The translations under genes were made by a program, and so were the position numbers. DNA of 64,000 bases from Gordionus sp. m RMFG-2023 (Eukaryota > Nematomorpha > Gordioida > Chordodea > Parachordodidae): the NCBI RefSeq assembly GCF_954871325.1, contig NC_088776.1, positions 53,834,569 through 53,898,568 on the forward strand, in the 5' to 3' direction. The notes under the pieces are model-generated. The model was not told where the DNA came from. It was given only the letters and a program-made list of their open reading frames with translations, and searched no databases. Positions 1 through 12,960 of the stretch are shown piece by piece (within the stretch, counting starts at the first letter, position 1; each line of letters starts with the position of its first letter).

Positions 1-3000
1 TTATTAATAAAAAAAATAAAAAGAGTAATGAATCCGAATGTTTTTATAGAAATTTCATGAATTATCTCAAAATAAAATATATAATGAATACTAATAGAGA
101 GAAATGAGAATGAAATAAGTTAAATAAGTAAAAAAATAATAATGTTATAAAAATAATTGAAAGAAATAAGTTAGCAAAATGAAAGAATGGATATAAATTT
201 GAAAAAATGAAATAAATAAAGAGATTAAAAATTAAAATTAATCTTTTAAAGTTTAATTCAAATTTTCAATGTTATTTCTAATTTATATTATTAATAAGTG
301 GTAGCAGATTTTAATCCAGGTAATAAATTATAAAAGGCTATACTTATACAAACAATTATATAGTAAGTATTCATTCACTCAAGTTCCCCACTTAAAATTT
401 ATATTATAAGATAAACAATATAATTAGCATATCTGACTCTTATGATATGTTTAATACAAGTTATGAAATATATAATTTAGATCAATGCATTGCATTAGAT
501 CTAGATATTTCTATCCCAATAAAAAATGCTACCAGTGATAGCTGAATTAATTTTCTCAAGTACTTATTAGGAGGTAAGGGCCTCGATTCCGAAGTAGACT
601 AATATGAGAGTTTGTTTTATAAAAAATTCCTAGCTATTTATCTATGTAAAGTTTCACGTAATATATAATCAGATTTATTCATCAAGCTTTTTAGCCCTTT
701 TTTAATAATAAAATAATAGGGGAAATTACCCTGAGTATTAATATTTTGTTCTATAACAAATTACATGAACTGTACTTAAAAAGAAAATATATTAATAATT
801 TTATAGAGAGAAAAAGGAATAAATAAATTTAATATGAATATTTAAGATTAAAAAAATTGAAATAAGTTAACAAAAAGAAAGGAAGGAAATAAGTTTATAA
901 AATCAAATATATAAAAAAATTAGTATTAATTTATTAATCTTAATTAATATTTTGAATGTTATTTTATAATATATATAATTTTAATTATTAATAAGTGGCA
1001 TATGGTGTAGGTAAAAAAATATGCAAACAATTATAATGGAAGGTTATTAATTAACTCAGGGTCCCCACTTGAAATTTTTACTACATGATAAATATAGACC
1101 CATTTTTTATGAGTCATAAAAATATAATATAAATCTCAGTGTAGGTATCGATTAGACCTTGATATTTCTATCTCTATATTTTGTCCCAATAAAAATGCCA
1201 TCAGAGATAGTTGAATATTATTTACCAGCTATTTATAAAGATGAAATGAGTACGTTTCCAAAATATACCAGTATGAGAGTTAGTTCACATAGGAATTCGA
1301 TCAAGTTAATATTTCTATACAGTAAAGTTCCACACAATAAATTTTATAAAGGCTAATTTATCACGCCTTTTGCCATTTCTATATTATCAAATATTAATAT
1401 TTATTTTATAACAAATTAAATGTATTATACCTTAATGAAAAATGTACAATAAATTATATAAAATATAGAGAGAAAAGGGAATGAAAGAAATATGAAAATC
1501 AAGTTAAATTGAAAGAAATAAGTTAAATTGAAAGAAATAAGCTAACAAAAAGAAAGGTATGAAATGAAAAAAATGAATTAAATAAAAAGATATAAAAATT
1601 CATATTAATCTATTAAAGTTTAATTGAAATTTACAATGCTAATTTATAATTTATATAATGTTTATATAAATAATCAGTGGCAGAGGGTACAGGTAAATAA
1701 AATAAATGACTATGCTTAAGCAAACATTATATAGCAAGGTTATTCACTCAGGGATCCCACTTATTTATACTACAAGCTAAACAATAAAATAACAGACTCT
1801 TTTTTTTTAATATAATATAATTTAGAATTATATAGTATATAACTCGGGGTAAGCATAGATTAGAACTAGATATTAGATCCTTATATTTTCTCCCGGGTAT
1901 AAATATATGCCACCAGAGATAAATAAATATATTATTTCAAGTATTTATAAAAAACGAGTATGAGAGTTAGTTTTTATAGTATGTATTTTTTATACAATTA
2001 TTTTAACATAATATCAGGAACACTTCTTCCTTATCAATCTTTAATCCTAAATTTCGAAAATACTAAACACTAATTTTATGATCTACATATTTATATACCT
2101 AAAATGAAAAAGATTCCAATATTACTAATAATTCCCTTCATTACTATACCTTCATATATATAAATAGACATTTACGCATATAAAATCAAATGAGATGTTT
2201 TTATTGGATTCCGTTCTAAAATAATATCACATATATTTATACCAAAACTTAAAAATAAACAAAATTCCAATATTATCTAATAGTTCATTATGACTTTTAA
2301 TAATTTTTAATCCTAACTTTCATATCTGGGGTTTGCAAATTTTTACTTCGTCACATTGTTTTTATATTTAATTAATAAATACTTATTTTTCCAAATTTCA
2401 CATATATTATTTTATATCTTTTTCTTTAAATAAATAATCCATAAATTCATTTCATCATTTTTTTTTACATTAACAAATGTTTCATATCCATAATTTTCAT
2501 TTCATCTATTTTTTTAATTAGTATTTTCACAATTATTTTCTTCACATTAAACTTCAATAAAATTATTTATTGATATTAATTATAATCCCACAATTTAAAT
2601 ATTAAGCAATCCTTTCTGTGTGCTTTACATAAGTTCATTGTTTTTATGCCAGATGCTTATTCAGTATAACTTATTATCAAAACACTGGGTTTAAAAGTTA
2701 AAATCAAAACATATACTACCGCTAATTATAAGCTAATCTGAAAATATTTAATTCCATATAACGTCATAAAGTATAAGAGTAAAAAATAAGTAAAATAATT
2801 GTTTCTCTATTTATATACCACCATTTATAACGCGGAATTTAATGGTGACAATTCTAAATGAATCCTATATACCAGCCATTAATGGTCCCCCAAAAATTAT
2901 AAAAGCAACCTCAGTATATATAATGACTCCTCCATTTATATATAACCAATTCCAAAAATAAACTTATTTAAACCCATATTTTACCTTTTTTTACTCATTT

Positions 3001-3020
3001 GGTCAATCAAAGAGTTAAGT
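1..3020. repeat. Satellite-like higher-order repeat, copy 1 (left part)
   Basis: AT-rich DNA with three diverged head-to-tail monomers starting near 1, 830 and 1490. Each contains the recognisable blocks 'aataagtggya', 'gattcactcaggg-ccccactt' (near 370, 1055 and 1745), 'gatctagatatttctat' and 'gccaccagagatag'. They are followed by a different block (about 2000-3020) with 'ataatatcaggaacactt' and 'catatttatatacc'. The whole order recurs at 5450-9050. No coding sequence is recognisable; a 65-codon ORF at 1159-1356 lies inside a monomer and has no homologue I know. The repeat continues at 5225 after an interruption that includes an RTE insertion. Confidence 0.7.
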
Positions 3021-3234
3021 ATCTTAAACCCATACCTTGCTATTTATCCTATCTTGTCATTTAATTAATATTTATGTATTTATTTAAAACAACTATAATA
3101 AATATTACCACATTCCGAAATTTTATCTTTTTTTTCTTTTTATCTTTCCCTTTATTTTTTAATTACAATTTGTACTTAGATTTCAACTATTTCTTCCCAT
3201 TTAAATTCATAATATATTTAAATATTTTCAAATT
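3021..3234. other. AT-rich sequence without gene
   Basis: Sequence absent from the second satellite copy: there, the positions equivalent to 3020 and 5225 are joined near 8770. The interruption of copy 1 is therefore somewhat larger than the RTE element it contains. No gene seen. Confidence 0.5.
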
Positions 3235-4988
3235 GGATATTTTTTTTTCTCTTTAGCTTTCACCTTTTCTGGTGGTAAGCTCCTTCAACATCTCTCTCCA
3301 CTTTATGTTATTAATACAATCTCTTTTATCTAATTTATACTTCTTTATATTGGCTCTAACTTTATGGCCCCATTGAAGCTTTGTCCTTCCTCTTTTACGT
3401 TTGCCCATCACTTCCAAACTCTTAACTTTATTTCCTATGTAGTTCATAGGCCTTCTCATTGTGTGCCCATACCACCTAAGTCTATTTACCATTAACTTAG
3501 TCTTAATAGGCACTACCTTTAAACTACTTAGTATTCTTGTACTGCGCACTTTATCCTTTCTTGTTACCCCAGCAATCATCCTCAGCATTCTCATCTCCAT
3601 GATTTGTAGACTTCTTTCGTCTGATTCTTTGGTTGGCCATGTTTCCGAACTATATAGAATAGTTGGTTGTATTATTGAACTGTGAATTTTTTCCTTTAAT
3701 TTGTGTGGGATTCTTTTATCAAATAGCACTCCAGATAAATCCACTTTAGCCACCCTTGATTAATCTTACTTTTTATCTCTTTTTCTATTGTGCTGATTGT
3801 TTGTATAGTGGAGCCCAAATATTTGCAGCTTTCAATTGCCGATATCTGCTATTCATTTATATCAATACTCTCTGTTTCATCTCCTCCTATCACCATATAC
3901 TCCGTCTTTTCTCTATTTATTTTAATCCGTGCATTTCTAGGATATTTATCCAACTCACTAGTCTTTTTCATTTCATCCTTAGATTCGGAAAGTATCACAA
4001 TATCATCTGCAAATATCATATTCTACGGGACTGTTTGAGGTATAGACTGTGCTAATACATCTATTACTGTAATGAAGAGAAGTGGGCTGAGAGCCGACCC
4101 TTCATGAACTCCTTCGGCTATTGTGAAGCCTGCTGAAGTACCTGTTGTGCTACGGACCATTGTTGTATGGCCCATATACATATCCTGTATTATTCTTGTA
4201 TATTTTTCGGGAACATTTTTGTGGCGTAGCGCCCACCAGATAAGTTTTCTTGGGATTCTATCAAAGGCCTTTTCTAGATCGAGAAAGACCATGTGTAGCT
4301 TTTTGTTCTTTTCCCTGTATTTTTCACTCATTTGCCTAATTGCGTGGATAGCATCGGTTGTTGATCTTCCAGGCATAAATCTAAACTGAGTCTCTCCTAT
4401 TTCGATTGTATCTCTTAATTTTTTTTCTATTATTTTTTCGTATAGTTTTAGAGTGTGACATTAGTTTTATGCCCCTGTAATTTTGACAATTATTTGGATC
4501 CCCTTTATTTTTGAAGATAGGAACTAGATAGCTCTGCCTCCATTTTTGGGGAACCTCTTCATTTCCAAGTATCTTATTGTATAGATTTGTGAAGAGATGT
4601 ATTCCATCATCTCCTAATGCTTTAAGGCTTTCTATTGGAATATGGTCTGGACCCCTAGCTTTGAGTTTTTCATATTCTTGAGGCATGTGATTATTTCTTG
4701 TTGTGTTATAGGTTGTACAAGGTTTTGACAAGGGGAGTGTTCGTCTAAATGCAGTATGTGCGGATTAAAGTTGAGAAGCTCCTGAAAATATTCTCTCCAT
4801 CTACTCATTATTTCTTTTTCCTTTATTATCAATTTCCCATCTTTATTTTTGATTACTTTCGGAGCTCCGTTTATATCCCTAGAGTTCTTTTCTCGCTGTT
4901 TGGCTAATCTGTATATTTTATTTTGCCCTTCTTTGGTATGTAAATCTTCGTACATGTCATCGTATGATTTGGCTCTAGCCACCGCTTT
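3235..4988 (-). mobile_element. 5'-truncated RTE-type non-LTR retrotransposon, copy A
   Basis: Minus-strand 3' part of a LINE whose second copy lies at 36793-41494. It begins within the linker before the reverse transcriptase (RT) and ends with a very short 3' UTR; both copies end in GAGAAAAAAAAATATCC just past the stop, which fixes the 3' end at 3235. Short 3' UTRs and 5' truncation are typical of RTE LINEs. The 10-mer AATATTTTCA is found at 3221-3230 and again at 5012-5021. It may be the TSD, but about 21 extra bases at the 5' side and the AT-richness make that weak. The element sits inside the satellite-like repeat. Confidence 0.85.
3253..4982 (-). pseudogene. RTE reverse transcriptase and C-terminal domain, frameshifted
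   Basis: Read on the minus strand in several frames. 4982-4632 is the pre-RT linker, including FQELLNFNPHILHLDE and MKNSK-LG. 4731-4381 has RT motifs (LVPIFKNKGDPNNCQNYRGIKL). 4376-4023 has RT fingers/palm (MPGRSTTDAI, FLDLEKAFDRIPRKL, EGVHEGSALSPLLF). The FADD catalytic block follows at about 4025-3970 in another frame. 3753-3253 is the C-terminal domain (YSSETWPTKES, NRLRWYGHTMRR) ending at the element's stop codon. HQG in the RT motif reads HEG here. At least three frame changes mean no full protein can be made. The related copy at 40346-41287 shows the expected continuous order. Confidence 0.85.
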
Positions 4989-5224
4989 TAGTTAAAATTT
5001 ATAATCTATTCAATATTTTCATTTTCTTGTTTCACATTCTACAAATAACACTATAACTAATTTATTTTTTCCATACATCTTTCTATCTTATCCTATTAAA
5101 TTTATTCCACTCTCTTTCCATTTTCTTATTTTTCCTTTTATAAAATATTCAATAAAATATTATTCTTTAATCTCTTTATTTTGCCTTGGTATACTGTTTT
5201 TACAATTTGTTGCATTATCTCTCA
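4989..5224. other. AT-rich sequence without gene
   Basis: Right flank of RTE copy A, up to the point (about 5225) where homology with the second satellite copy resumes. Nothing recognisable. Confidence 0.5.
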
Positions 5225-8200
5225 TGTAACTCAACCTATAGTTTAATACACGATACCAAATTGTTATATATTTTTAATTTATTGTCTATTTAATCGAAAA
5301 ATATTATCAATCTCCTGTTGAACTAATAATTATTCATTTATTTATATACCAATTTCAATATTTAATATCCAAATGGTTCAAATGTTTTTTTAATATTCAA
5401 TATCCAATGAAATCATTTTCTTAATACCGTTGAAAATACAATAATTAAGTGATATTATCTAAAAAAAATTTCTCAAAAATATATTAACAAAATACCATAA
5501 ATGTCAATTTCAAAATGACAGATACAACATAAATTGACAAAAAGCGAGGAAGGAAATAGGAAAATTAAATAATTAAAAAAATATACAAAAATTAATCTCT
5601 TAAAGTTTAATTCAAATTTTGAATGTTATTTTATATTTTATATATATTTATATTATTAATAAGTGATAGATGTTCCAAGTAAAGAATTATAAATTGATTC
5701 TCTTATTGTCTCTACTTATAAATTATACTAAAAACTAAACTATAAATATAAAAATAGCATTCTGACTTTTTATTTATGTAAAATATAAGTTAAGAATAAA
5801 TATAATATAAATGTGAGTATAGAATAAATCTAAATATTTTATCCCTAAATTATGTCCTAGGTAAAAATATGCCACTAGAGATAGCTGAATTGATTTTCCC
5901 AAGTATTTTTTAAGAGGTAAGGACATTGTTTCCGAAGTAGACCAATATGAGAGTTAGTTTTCATGGGAATTCAATTAGATAATATTTTTATATAGGTAAA
6001 GTTTTACGCAGGTGATAATCCTATATCCTTTGGATAAGATTTATTTCATCAGGCCTTTTGCCATTTTTTTATTGACAAAATAAAAAGAGTAATGAATCCT
6101 AATATTTTTATAACGAATTATATGAATTATCTCAAAGAAAAATATTTAATAAATAATATAAAAATAGAGAGAAAAGGGAATGAAATAAGTTAAATAAGTA
6201 AAAAATAATAATTAGGCTAAAAAATAATTGAAAGAAATAAGTTAGCAAAAAAATAGTTGGAATTAAAAAAAATGAAATAAATTGAAAGATATAAAAAAAA
6301 ATTAATATTAATCTCTTAAAGTTTAATACAAAGTTTCAATGTTATTTCATAATTTATATAATATTTAATTATTAATAAGTGGTATATGATACAGGTAAAA
6401 AATTATAAATGATTATGCTTATGCAGAGAATTATACGGTAAGGTTATTGATTCACTCAGGGTACCCATTTAAATTTTATACTACAAGATAAAAAATATAA
6501 TTTTCTCTAACTAATATATGATAAGAATTATATAATTAAGATCATATTGTAAGTATAGATTAGATCTAGATATTATATATATATTTTGTCCCAGGTAAAA
6601 ATGACACCAGAGATTGCTAAATATTTCTACAGGTATTTATAAAGAGGAAATGGCTTCGTATCCTAAATAGACCAATATGGGAGTTAGTTTTCAAGGGATT
6701 TCGATCTAACTAATATTTCCATAATAATAAATTGAGAGAATGAATTTAGTTATATAAGAAAGAAAGCAATTAAGTTAAAAAAAATTAATAGAAAGTTAAA
6801 AAGAGAGGAAGGAATTTAGTTTAAAAAGATAAAATAAATAAAAAGGTATTATAAAATTAGTAAATATCTAATAAAGTTTAATTGAAATTTTGAATGTTAA
6901 TTTATATATTCATTTCATATTAATATTTTTAAACAGTGGCTGAGGGTGGTAAAAAAAATATAAATGATTATGCCTAAGCAAGCAATTATAGAGGAAGATT
7001 ATTGATTCACTCATGGTCCCCACTTAAATTTTATACTGCAATCTAAACAATAAAAATTGCATATCTAACTCTTTATGTAATATAAGTTAATAATTATATT
7101 CTATGTATCTCGGGGTAAGCATAGAGATTCAGATATTTCGTATAAGAATTAGTTTTTATAGATTGTATTTTTTATTCTGACCCTTTAACATAATATCAGA
7201 AACACTTCTCCTTTATCAATTATAATCCTAAATTTCGAATAATAAACACTGAATTTCTGATCTACATATTTATATACCAAAATTCTAAAAATAAACAATA
7301 TTCTAATATTATCTAATAACCCACTCCATTATTATACCATTATATATATATATATATATGTATCCACATTTACACATATAAAATCAAATAAGATTTTATT
7401 TCTATGATAGATACCTTTCTAAAATAATATCACATATGCCTACCAAAATTTTAAAATAAACAATATTCAAATATTCTAATGCTTCCTCCATTATTACACC
7501 TTTATATATATAAATCCATTTACACAAAGAAATTTAAAAATATTTTTAATTTACCTTACATACAGTGGCGTAGCTAGAAATTTTTCTTAGAGGGGGTCCA
7601 TACATATAAAAATTTGGGGGCTTCGCCCCCCAAACCCCCTTTAACAGGCCTTCGGCCCTTTTGCCCGGCCTTCGGCCGGGTTATCTTACATAACCATATC
7701 TTTGATAATATATAATAAATAAATTTTTTAAATGCATCAATAATATGTTATTATAATTGAGTAGATTATTCACAATTACTTTTACCCAGAATAATTTCAA
7801 TAGTAATATAATATCCTTTCACAAACATCAAATCCAAAAAATATAAATATTATTTGATATAAAGTCACTTTTAAGTCTTTTGAACGTATAATCTAAAAAA
7901 AAATTTAGCTCTGGGAGGGGTCCAAACCCGAAAACCACCCCCGTAGCTACGCCACTGCTTACATATATAAAATATTACCCATGCATATACATAAACCATC
8001 AACATTATTCTTTTAACTATTTATAACCCATGAATTTTAATCTATCTTTAGCTGATATTCAATATCTTACTTTACTTATTTTTAATTCTAACTTTCATAT
8101 CAGAGATTTGCAAAATTTTATTTCATCACATTATTTTTATATTTAATTTATCAAATTTTATTTTTATATATTTCACCTCTATAATTTTTTTTATTTTTTT

Positions 8201-9770
8201 CCAAACAGAATCTTTCATTTTATTTTTAAGGTTTAAGTATTATCACAATATTCCCTAATCCTTATCATATAATTCAAAAATATTTTTGATCCATAATAAT
8301 TATAATCATAGAATTTAAATATAGCAATCTTTTCTGTCTGTGTTATATGAGTTTTATTATGCCAGATGCCTATTCTCGATTTAATGAGTGTTAAGGCATA
8401 CAAAATAAAACTATTATTAAAACACTGTGTAGGTAAAATTAAAAAATATAATACTGAAATCCGTTAATTATATAGTAAACTACCCAACAATATATAGTTC
8501 CATATATAATCAAAAATTATAACAGTAATAATACAGTTATATAAAATAGTTCCTCTACTTATAAACCACCATCCCAGTCATATTTATTGGTGCCAATTCT
8601 AGATGAAAACCTTATCCCAGCCATATTTTATGGTCCCCCAAAAATTCTAAAAATAATAAATATCACAGTAATATATAATGGTTCCTTTATTTGTATCACC
8701 TATTCTAAAAATAAACTTAAAAATAAACTCGACCCATATTTTACTTTTTTTGACATATTTAAATTTGATCAATTAAAAAATTGACTCAACCTATAGTTTT
8801 TAATATGGCATCAAACTGTTATATTCTTTTTAATTATTTATCAATGTCTAACACCAATATTTTATCCAATTCCTGTTTAATTTATATTTATTTATTAATA
8901 TACAAATATTAATAATAAATATCCAGATTGATGAAATCATTTTTTTATATCCAATATCCAAATCGTTGAAATCATTTTATTAAACCATATGCAAATACAA
9001 AAATAAATCAGAATATATTTATCCAAGTCTTTTTTTCTAGTAAATATATTAATAAAATGTTCATACATGTTAATTACAAATTAAAAAATACAATATAAGT
9101 TAACAAAAAATAAAAGAAGGAAATATGTTAAAAAATGAAATAATTAAAAAGATAGAAAAAAAATTTGTATTAATCTCCTAAAATTTACAAATTTTCAATG
9201 TTATTTTATATAATATTATTTATTTATAAGTGGTAGATGTTCCAGGTAAAAAATTATAAATAACTATAGTTATGTAAAAACAATTATATAGTAAGGTTAT
9301 TGATTCACTTAGGGCCTCCATTTAAAATTTATATTACAAGCTTAACAATAAAAATTTCATTCTTTTTTAAGTATAATATAAGTTAAGAATTAAATAATAT
9401 GGATCTCAGTGTTAGTATATATTAGATCTAGATATTTCAACCCTATATTATGACTCAGGTAAAAATATGCCACCGTTCATAGCTTAATATTTTTTCCTAA
9501 CTATTTATTAAGAGGGAAGGGCATCTTTTCCTAAGTAGACCAGTATAAGAATAAGTTTTTATAGCAATTAGATCTAGCTAATATTTCTAGGTAAATTCCC
9601 AAGCAAGATTTAATCCTATATCTATTTGGATAAGGGTTAATTCATCAGGCCTTTTGCTATTTTTTATTTACAAGATAATAATAGAAATGACTCCAATAGA
9701 GAGATAAAAAATGAAATAGGTTAAATATGAAACAAAATAATTAAGTTAAAAAAGAATTTAAAGCAAAACT
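5225..9770. repeat. Satellite-like higher-order repeat: end of copy 1, copy 2, start of copy 3
   Basis: 5225-5450 completes copy 1. Copy 2 runs from about 5450 to 9050, with monomers near 5520, 6070 and 6750 followed by the second block (7180-9000). At about 9050-9700 a third copy starts and is lost. Matching landmarks between copies 1 and 2 include 'ataatatcag-aacact' (2010 and 7190), 'ggtcccccaaaaatt' (2885 and 8633) and 'actcaacctatag' (5228 and 8783). The 5520 and 9080 landmarks give a repeat period of about 3.5 kb. A hAT MITE at 7563-7957 is inserted in copy 2 only. No coding sequence. Confidence 0.7.
7563..7957. mobile_element. hAT MITE with exact 8-bp TSD
   Basis: A 395-bp non-autonomous element. 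Its ends are inverted repeats (CAGTGGCGTAGCTA at the left, TAGCTACGCCACTG at the right) and it is flanked by a perfect 8-bp duplication CTTACATA (7555-7562 and 7958-7965). The CA..TG ends and 8-bp TSD are diagnostic of the hAT superfamily. Close to the left end are GC-rich hairpins: GGGGGCTTCGCCCCC, GGCCTTCGGCC and CCCGGCCTTCGGCCGGG. There is no ORF, so it needs a transposase in trans. Its ends differ from those of the 20884 and 13039 elements. Confidence 0.92.
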
Positions 9771-10079
9771 CTAGGTGATTGGTAGCGCAACGTTTTATTA
9801 AATATATAAAATATGACAATTAAAATTAAAAATATCTTCACTATATATATATACTAAAATATATGTAATTGAATAATAATATTTTAGAAACTATTATCTT
9901 AAGTTGTCTTTAATATTTGAAAAATAAAATAATAAATTATTTGGTAAATTTGCAAATTGCTATGCCAAATATAATAAAAAGAGAGTTAAAATGTGAAGAT
10001 TAAACTAATGAATAAATAAACAAATTTAAGTCATATCCTTTGAATAAAAAAATATTAAAAAAATTATTTTATGTATTAT
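9771..10079. other. AT-rich spacer
   Basis: Simple AT-rich sequence between the satellite-like repeat and the Gypsy remnant; nothing recognised. Confidence 0.4.
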
Positions 10080-10559
10080 TTCACGTAATTTTTTATTATA
10101 TTATTTTTTACAATTTATTATAACACCTTGTTTGCATTATAGTTATCAAATATTCTTCTACTATTCCTGCTATGTCGTTTTCTTGATCGTATGAATTATT
10201 TCTCTATAACGTATTATTTAACTAGTCTCCGTATAATTGTACATTGATTTTTGTGGTGTTGATGTCCACATATCTATCAACACTTTCCTTCTTGTAAAAT
10301 GTAATTGTCGGCAATAGGTTCTGTTCAGGTAATATAATAGTCCAAACTTACTACTCCATTTTTATTGTCAATTTAATATAAGAGAACTTTCTACATTTAT
10401 AACAATACCGTCGTCCAATTTAAAATTTTATCCCCAGCATTCATTGTTCTATTTATGGGTAGAGTCATCTAATCATTTTTTATTTTTTGTTCTCATGTCC
10501 TGATTGAACTTCTTAGTGGCACTCTTGTTGTATTATTTGGTATGTCGTGATTAAATAAA

Positions 10560-12960
10560 AAAAATTCGATACTAATATTAAATATATATAATCTTTTTCC
10601 ATGTTTCTTTTCATGTGCATTTTAAAAGTTCTCACCATCTGTTCCACCTGATCATTATACTGCTGATGATGGGCTGAAGTCAAACTGTGTTTTATAGCTT
10701 GGTTACCATCAAATTTTTAAATATTGAACTGATAAAATTTATGACTTTGTCTGTAACTTTGTGTCCAGGTATTACAGATAAGCTGATCGCTTTTATCATT
10801 CTTTTAGCATAATATCCGTAGTTATAGATTTTTCTGGCGTGATTATAGGAAATTTGCTGTAAGCATCAACTATTTAAAACCAACATCTATTGAAAAATGG
10901 TTCAGCATAATCAATGTGTAACCTCTATCACCGAAGGATATTATGTAAAGTATAGGTGAGAATAGACTGGGATATATAAATGTTTTATTTGATAAACAAT
11001 TTGTTTCAAATATTATAATATCGAAAAACTAAAATAAATCTAACAAAATGAAAGCTATATTTTATATTAAGTGTCATATTTTTGGTATCTTTGTTTCTTT
11101 TTAAAACCCTTTAAATATATATATTCATATTAAATAATAAAAACATCATTTATCAACGTTATAAATTTTTATCGATCAAAGTTATAACTAAATAATAAAA
11201 GAAACTATTAAGTTAATAGATAATATTATGATGTAAACTAAAAGAAATAATAAAAAATCACGTGACAAAGTAATATGTAACTTTACGATAAAAATTAATT
11301 TAAATGAAATATATCAACAGTATATCGGCCGGATTATCTACATAAATATTAAATGATCTATATTCTTTAACTTCTAGAACAATGTTTTCATTTATCCCTG
11401 GCCATCACACGTAATCTATCTATTGCTAAGTGTTTTGCTTTACCAGCGCCTAAGTATCCTTAATATAAATGTTGTAACATCAATTTTCTAATGGTATAAA
11501 AAAAAATTTATCTTTATATAGACAATTTTTCATAATACATAATTCTATCATCATTTTATTGTATGTTTTATATTTTATGGTATTTTCTGATGTCGTTTAT
11601 AACTTCCATCATTTCTATATAATTTGAACTCTCGCAATCATCGCAAAGTTAATATGCATGTTCCTTAAGTCATTAGTTTCTATTATCCATTTTTTGTATT
11701 TCTTCTAAGTTGATAATGGCAATCCTGATAAACAATCTGGTTACTGTGTTCACCTGCTCTGTTTTATATGGAATCATATGCACCCATTGCAATATTCCAT
11801 CTTTGCAATTTCATGGACCTTGATGTGTTTTCTTTAAGCCCTTTGGTGAAAACGTAAGCTAACCGGTTGTGGTCAGTAATAATTATATGAAATCCTTTCA
11901 TATAGAAAACGATTAATAGAGCCTCACGTTCTATATTTTCAATTTAATTTTAATAAGGCTCTTGACACGATTGCTATAAATCTTGTTTTGTTATCACATA
12001 CTATGTAAAATAGAATGGCTCTTAATATTCGTTTTAAACGACCGTAGCTATGCCAATTGCTAACTCTGGATTAAAAAAATTTAACGTAGGTGGTTGGCTA
12101 ATTAAAATTTTTATTGTTTTTATGATTTTTGATGTTCTATGTCATAACTGGAATATCCTTTATTAACTATGCGTAGAGGATCTGCCAGATCTGCAAATTA
12201 TTTAGAAATTTTCGGTAAAAATTGTCCTAACAAAGTGGAAAGTTGCGTTCTGTGGTTCGGGCATATCTAAAATTGCTTTGAATTTGTCATCGATGGGATG
12301 TGAACTATCTTTATCTATGTCATGTTCAAAATTGCATTTTTTTCCTGCATCAATAAATCTTTGGTAAAATTAATTTAAGCCAAATTTTATGATCCTTTTA
12401 AATGCCTTTTTTATATTTTCAATATGTATTTCATCGTTATCTTCAGTGATCAATAATTAGTAACATATTAATTTTTAATCTCCATATATTTGTTCCATTA
12501 ATCTGTTGAAATATTGCTGAAGACGTGACGTCTTGATTCCAAATGGCAGTCTTGTAAACCTGAGGTATCCCTTGTGTGTAGATATGGTAAGTATGTCTCT
12601 GAAGTCCTTATGAATAGGAATTTGAAATATAAATTTTTTCCTCTTAGGGACTTGGCAATTAAATAATGATTCTAGGTATTGGGCACGTGAGATCTTTGAG
12701 AAGGTTGAAATATCTGAGAAATCGGCATAAAGCCTCAAGCTACCACTATTCTTGAATACCTGCATCAGAGACTTGTTTATCTTCACACCGGTTCTATAAT
12801 TTTGTCGTTAATCCACCTTAGTTCTTTAGTTAAATAGCAATGATAAAAACTCAGGTCAAGTTACATTTAATGCCGGACACTAAGCCTAAATTTACACCAC
12901 TTAGTAGGATATTTATTCAAAATTTGATAACTAAAGAATTAAATACATAGATTAACGACA
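10560..12960 (-). pseudogene. Ty3/Gypsy retrotransposon pol remnant
   Basis: Minus-strand, heavily mutated pol with domains in the normal Ty3/Gypsy order. RT: 12840-12475, including SGSLRLYADF, FQIPIHKDFRD and FTRLPFGIKTS. RNase H: about 11890-11740, with TDHNRLAYVFTKG and LQRWNI. Integrase zinc-binding/linker: about 11480-11370, with AIDRLRV and PGINENI. Integrase core: about 10890-10580, with VDAYSKFP and then TSAHHQQYNDQVEQMVRTFK (the usual TSAYHPQ-NGQ-ER motif). Many stops and frameshifts interrupt it. The longest open piece is 103 codons in the RT, and the YxDD block is not visible in frame. No LTRs were identified. Confidence 0.8.
12475..12786 (-). pseudogene. Ty3/Gypsy RT fragment (longest open piece)
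   Basis: 103 codons from the N-terminal half of a Gypsy RT. KINKSLMQVFKNSGSLRLYADFSDI matches the 'SP-V-V-KK-G-RLC-DYR-LN' block of the family (shown here only as a pattern), and DILTISTHKGYLRFTRLPFG matches the 'F-T--G-Y-F-RLPFGL' block. The open frame ends before the catalytic YxDD. The piece upstream (12840-12787, RWINDKIIEPV) is in another frame, so a frameshift separates them. Confidence 0.8.

Noticed and set aside
3461-4389. Plus-strand ORFs over RTE copy A (3461, 3756, 3790, 4123)
   Set aside because: Antisense shadows of the minus-strand RT; hydrophobic composition comes from the complement of an A-rich coding strand.
10080-12960. Infectious or intact retrovirus-like element
   Set aside because: The Gypsy pol is broken by many stops and frameshifts, no LTRs or envelope gene were identified, and it carries another transposon in it or beside it.
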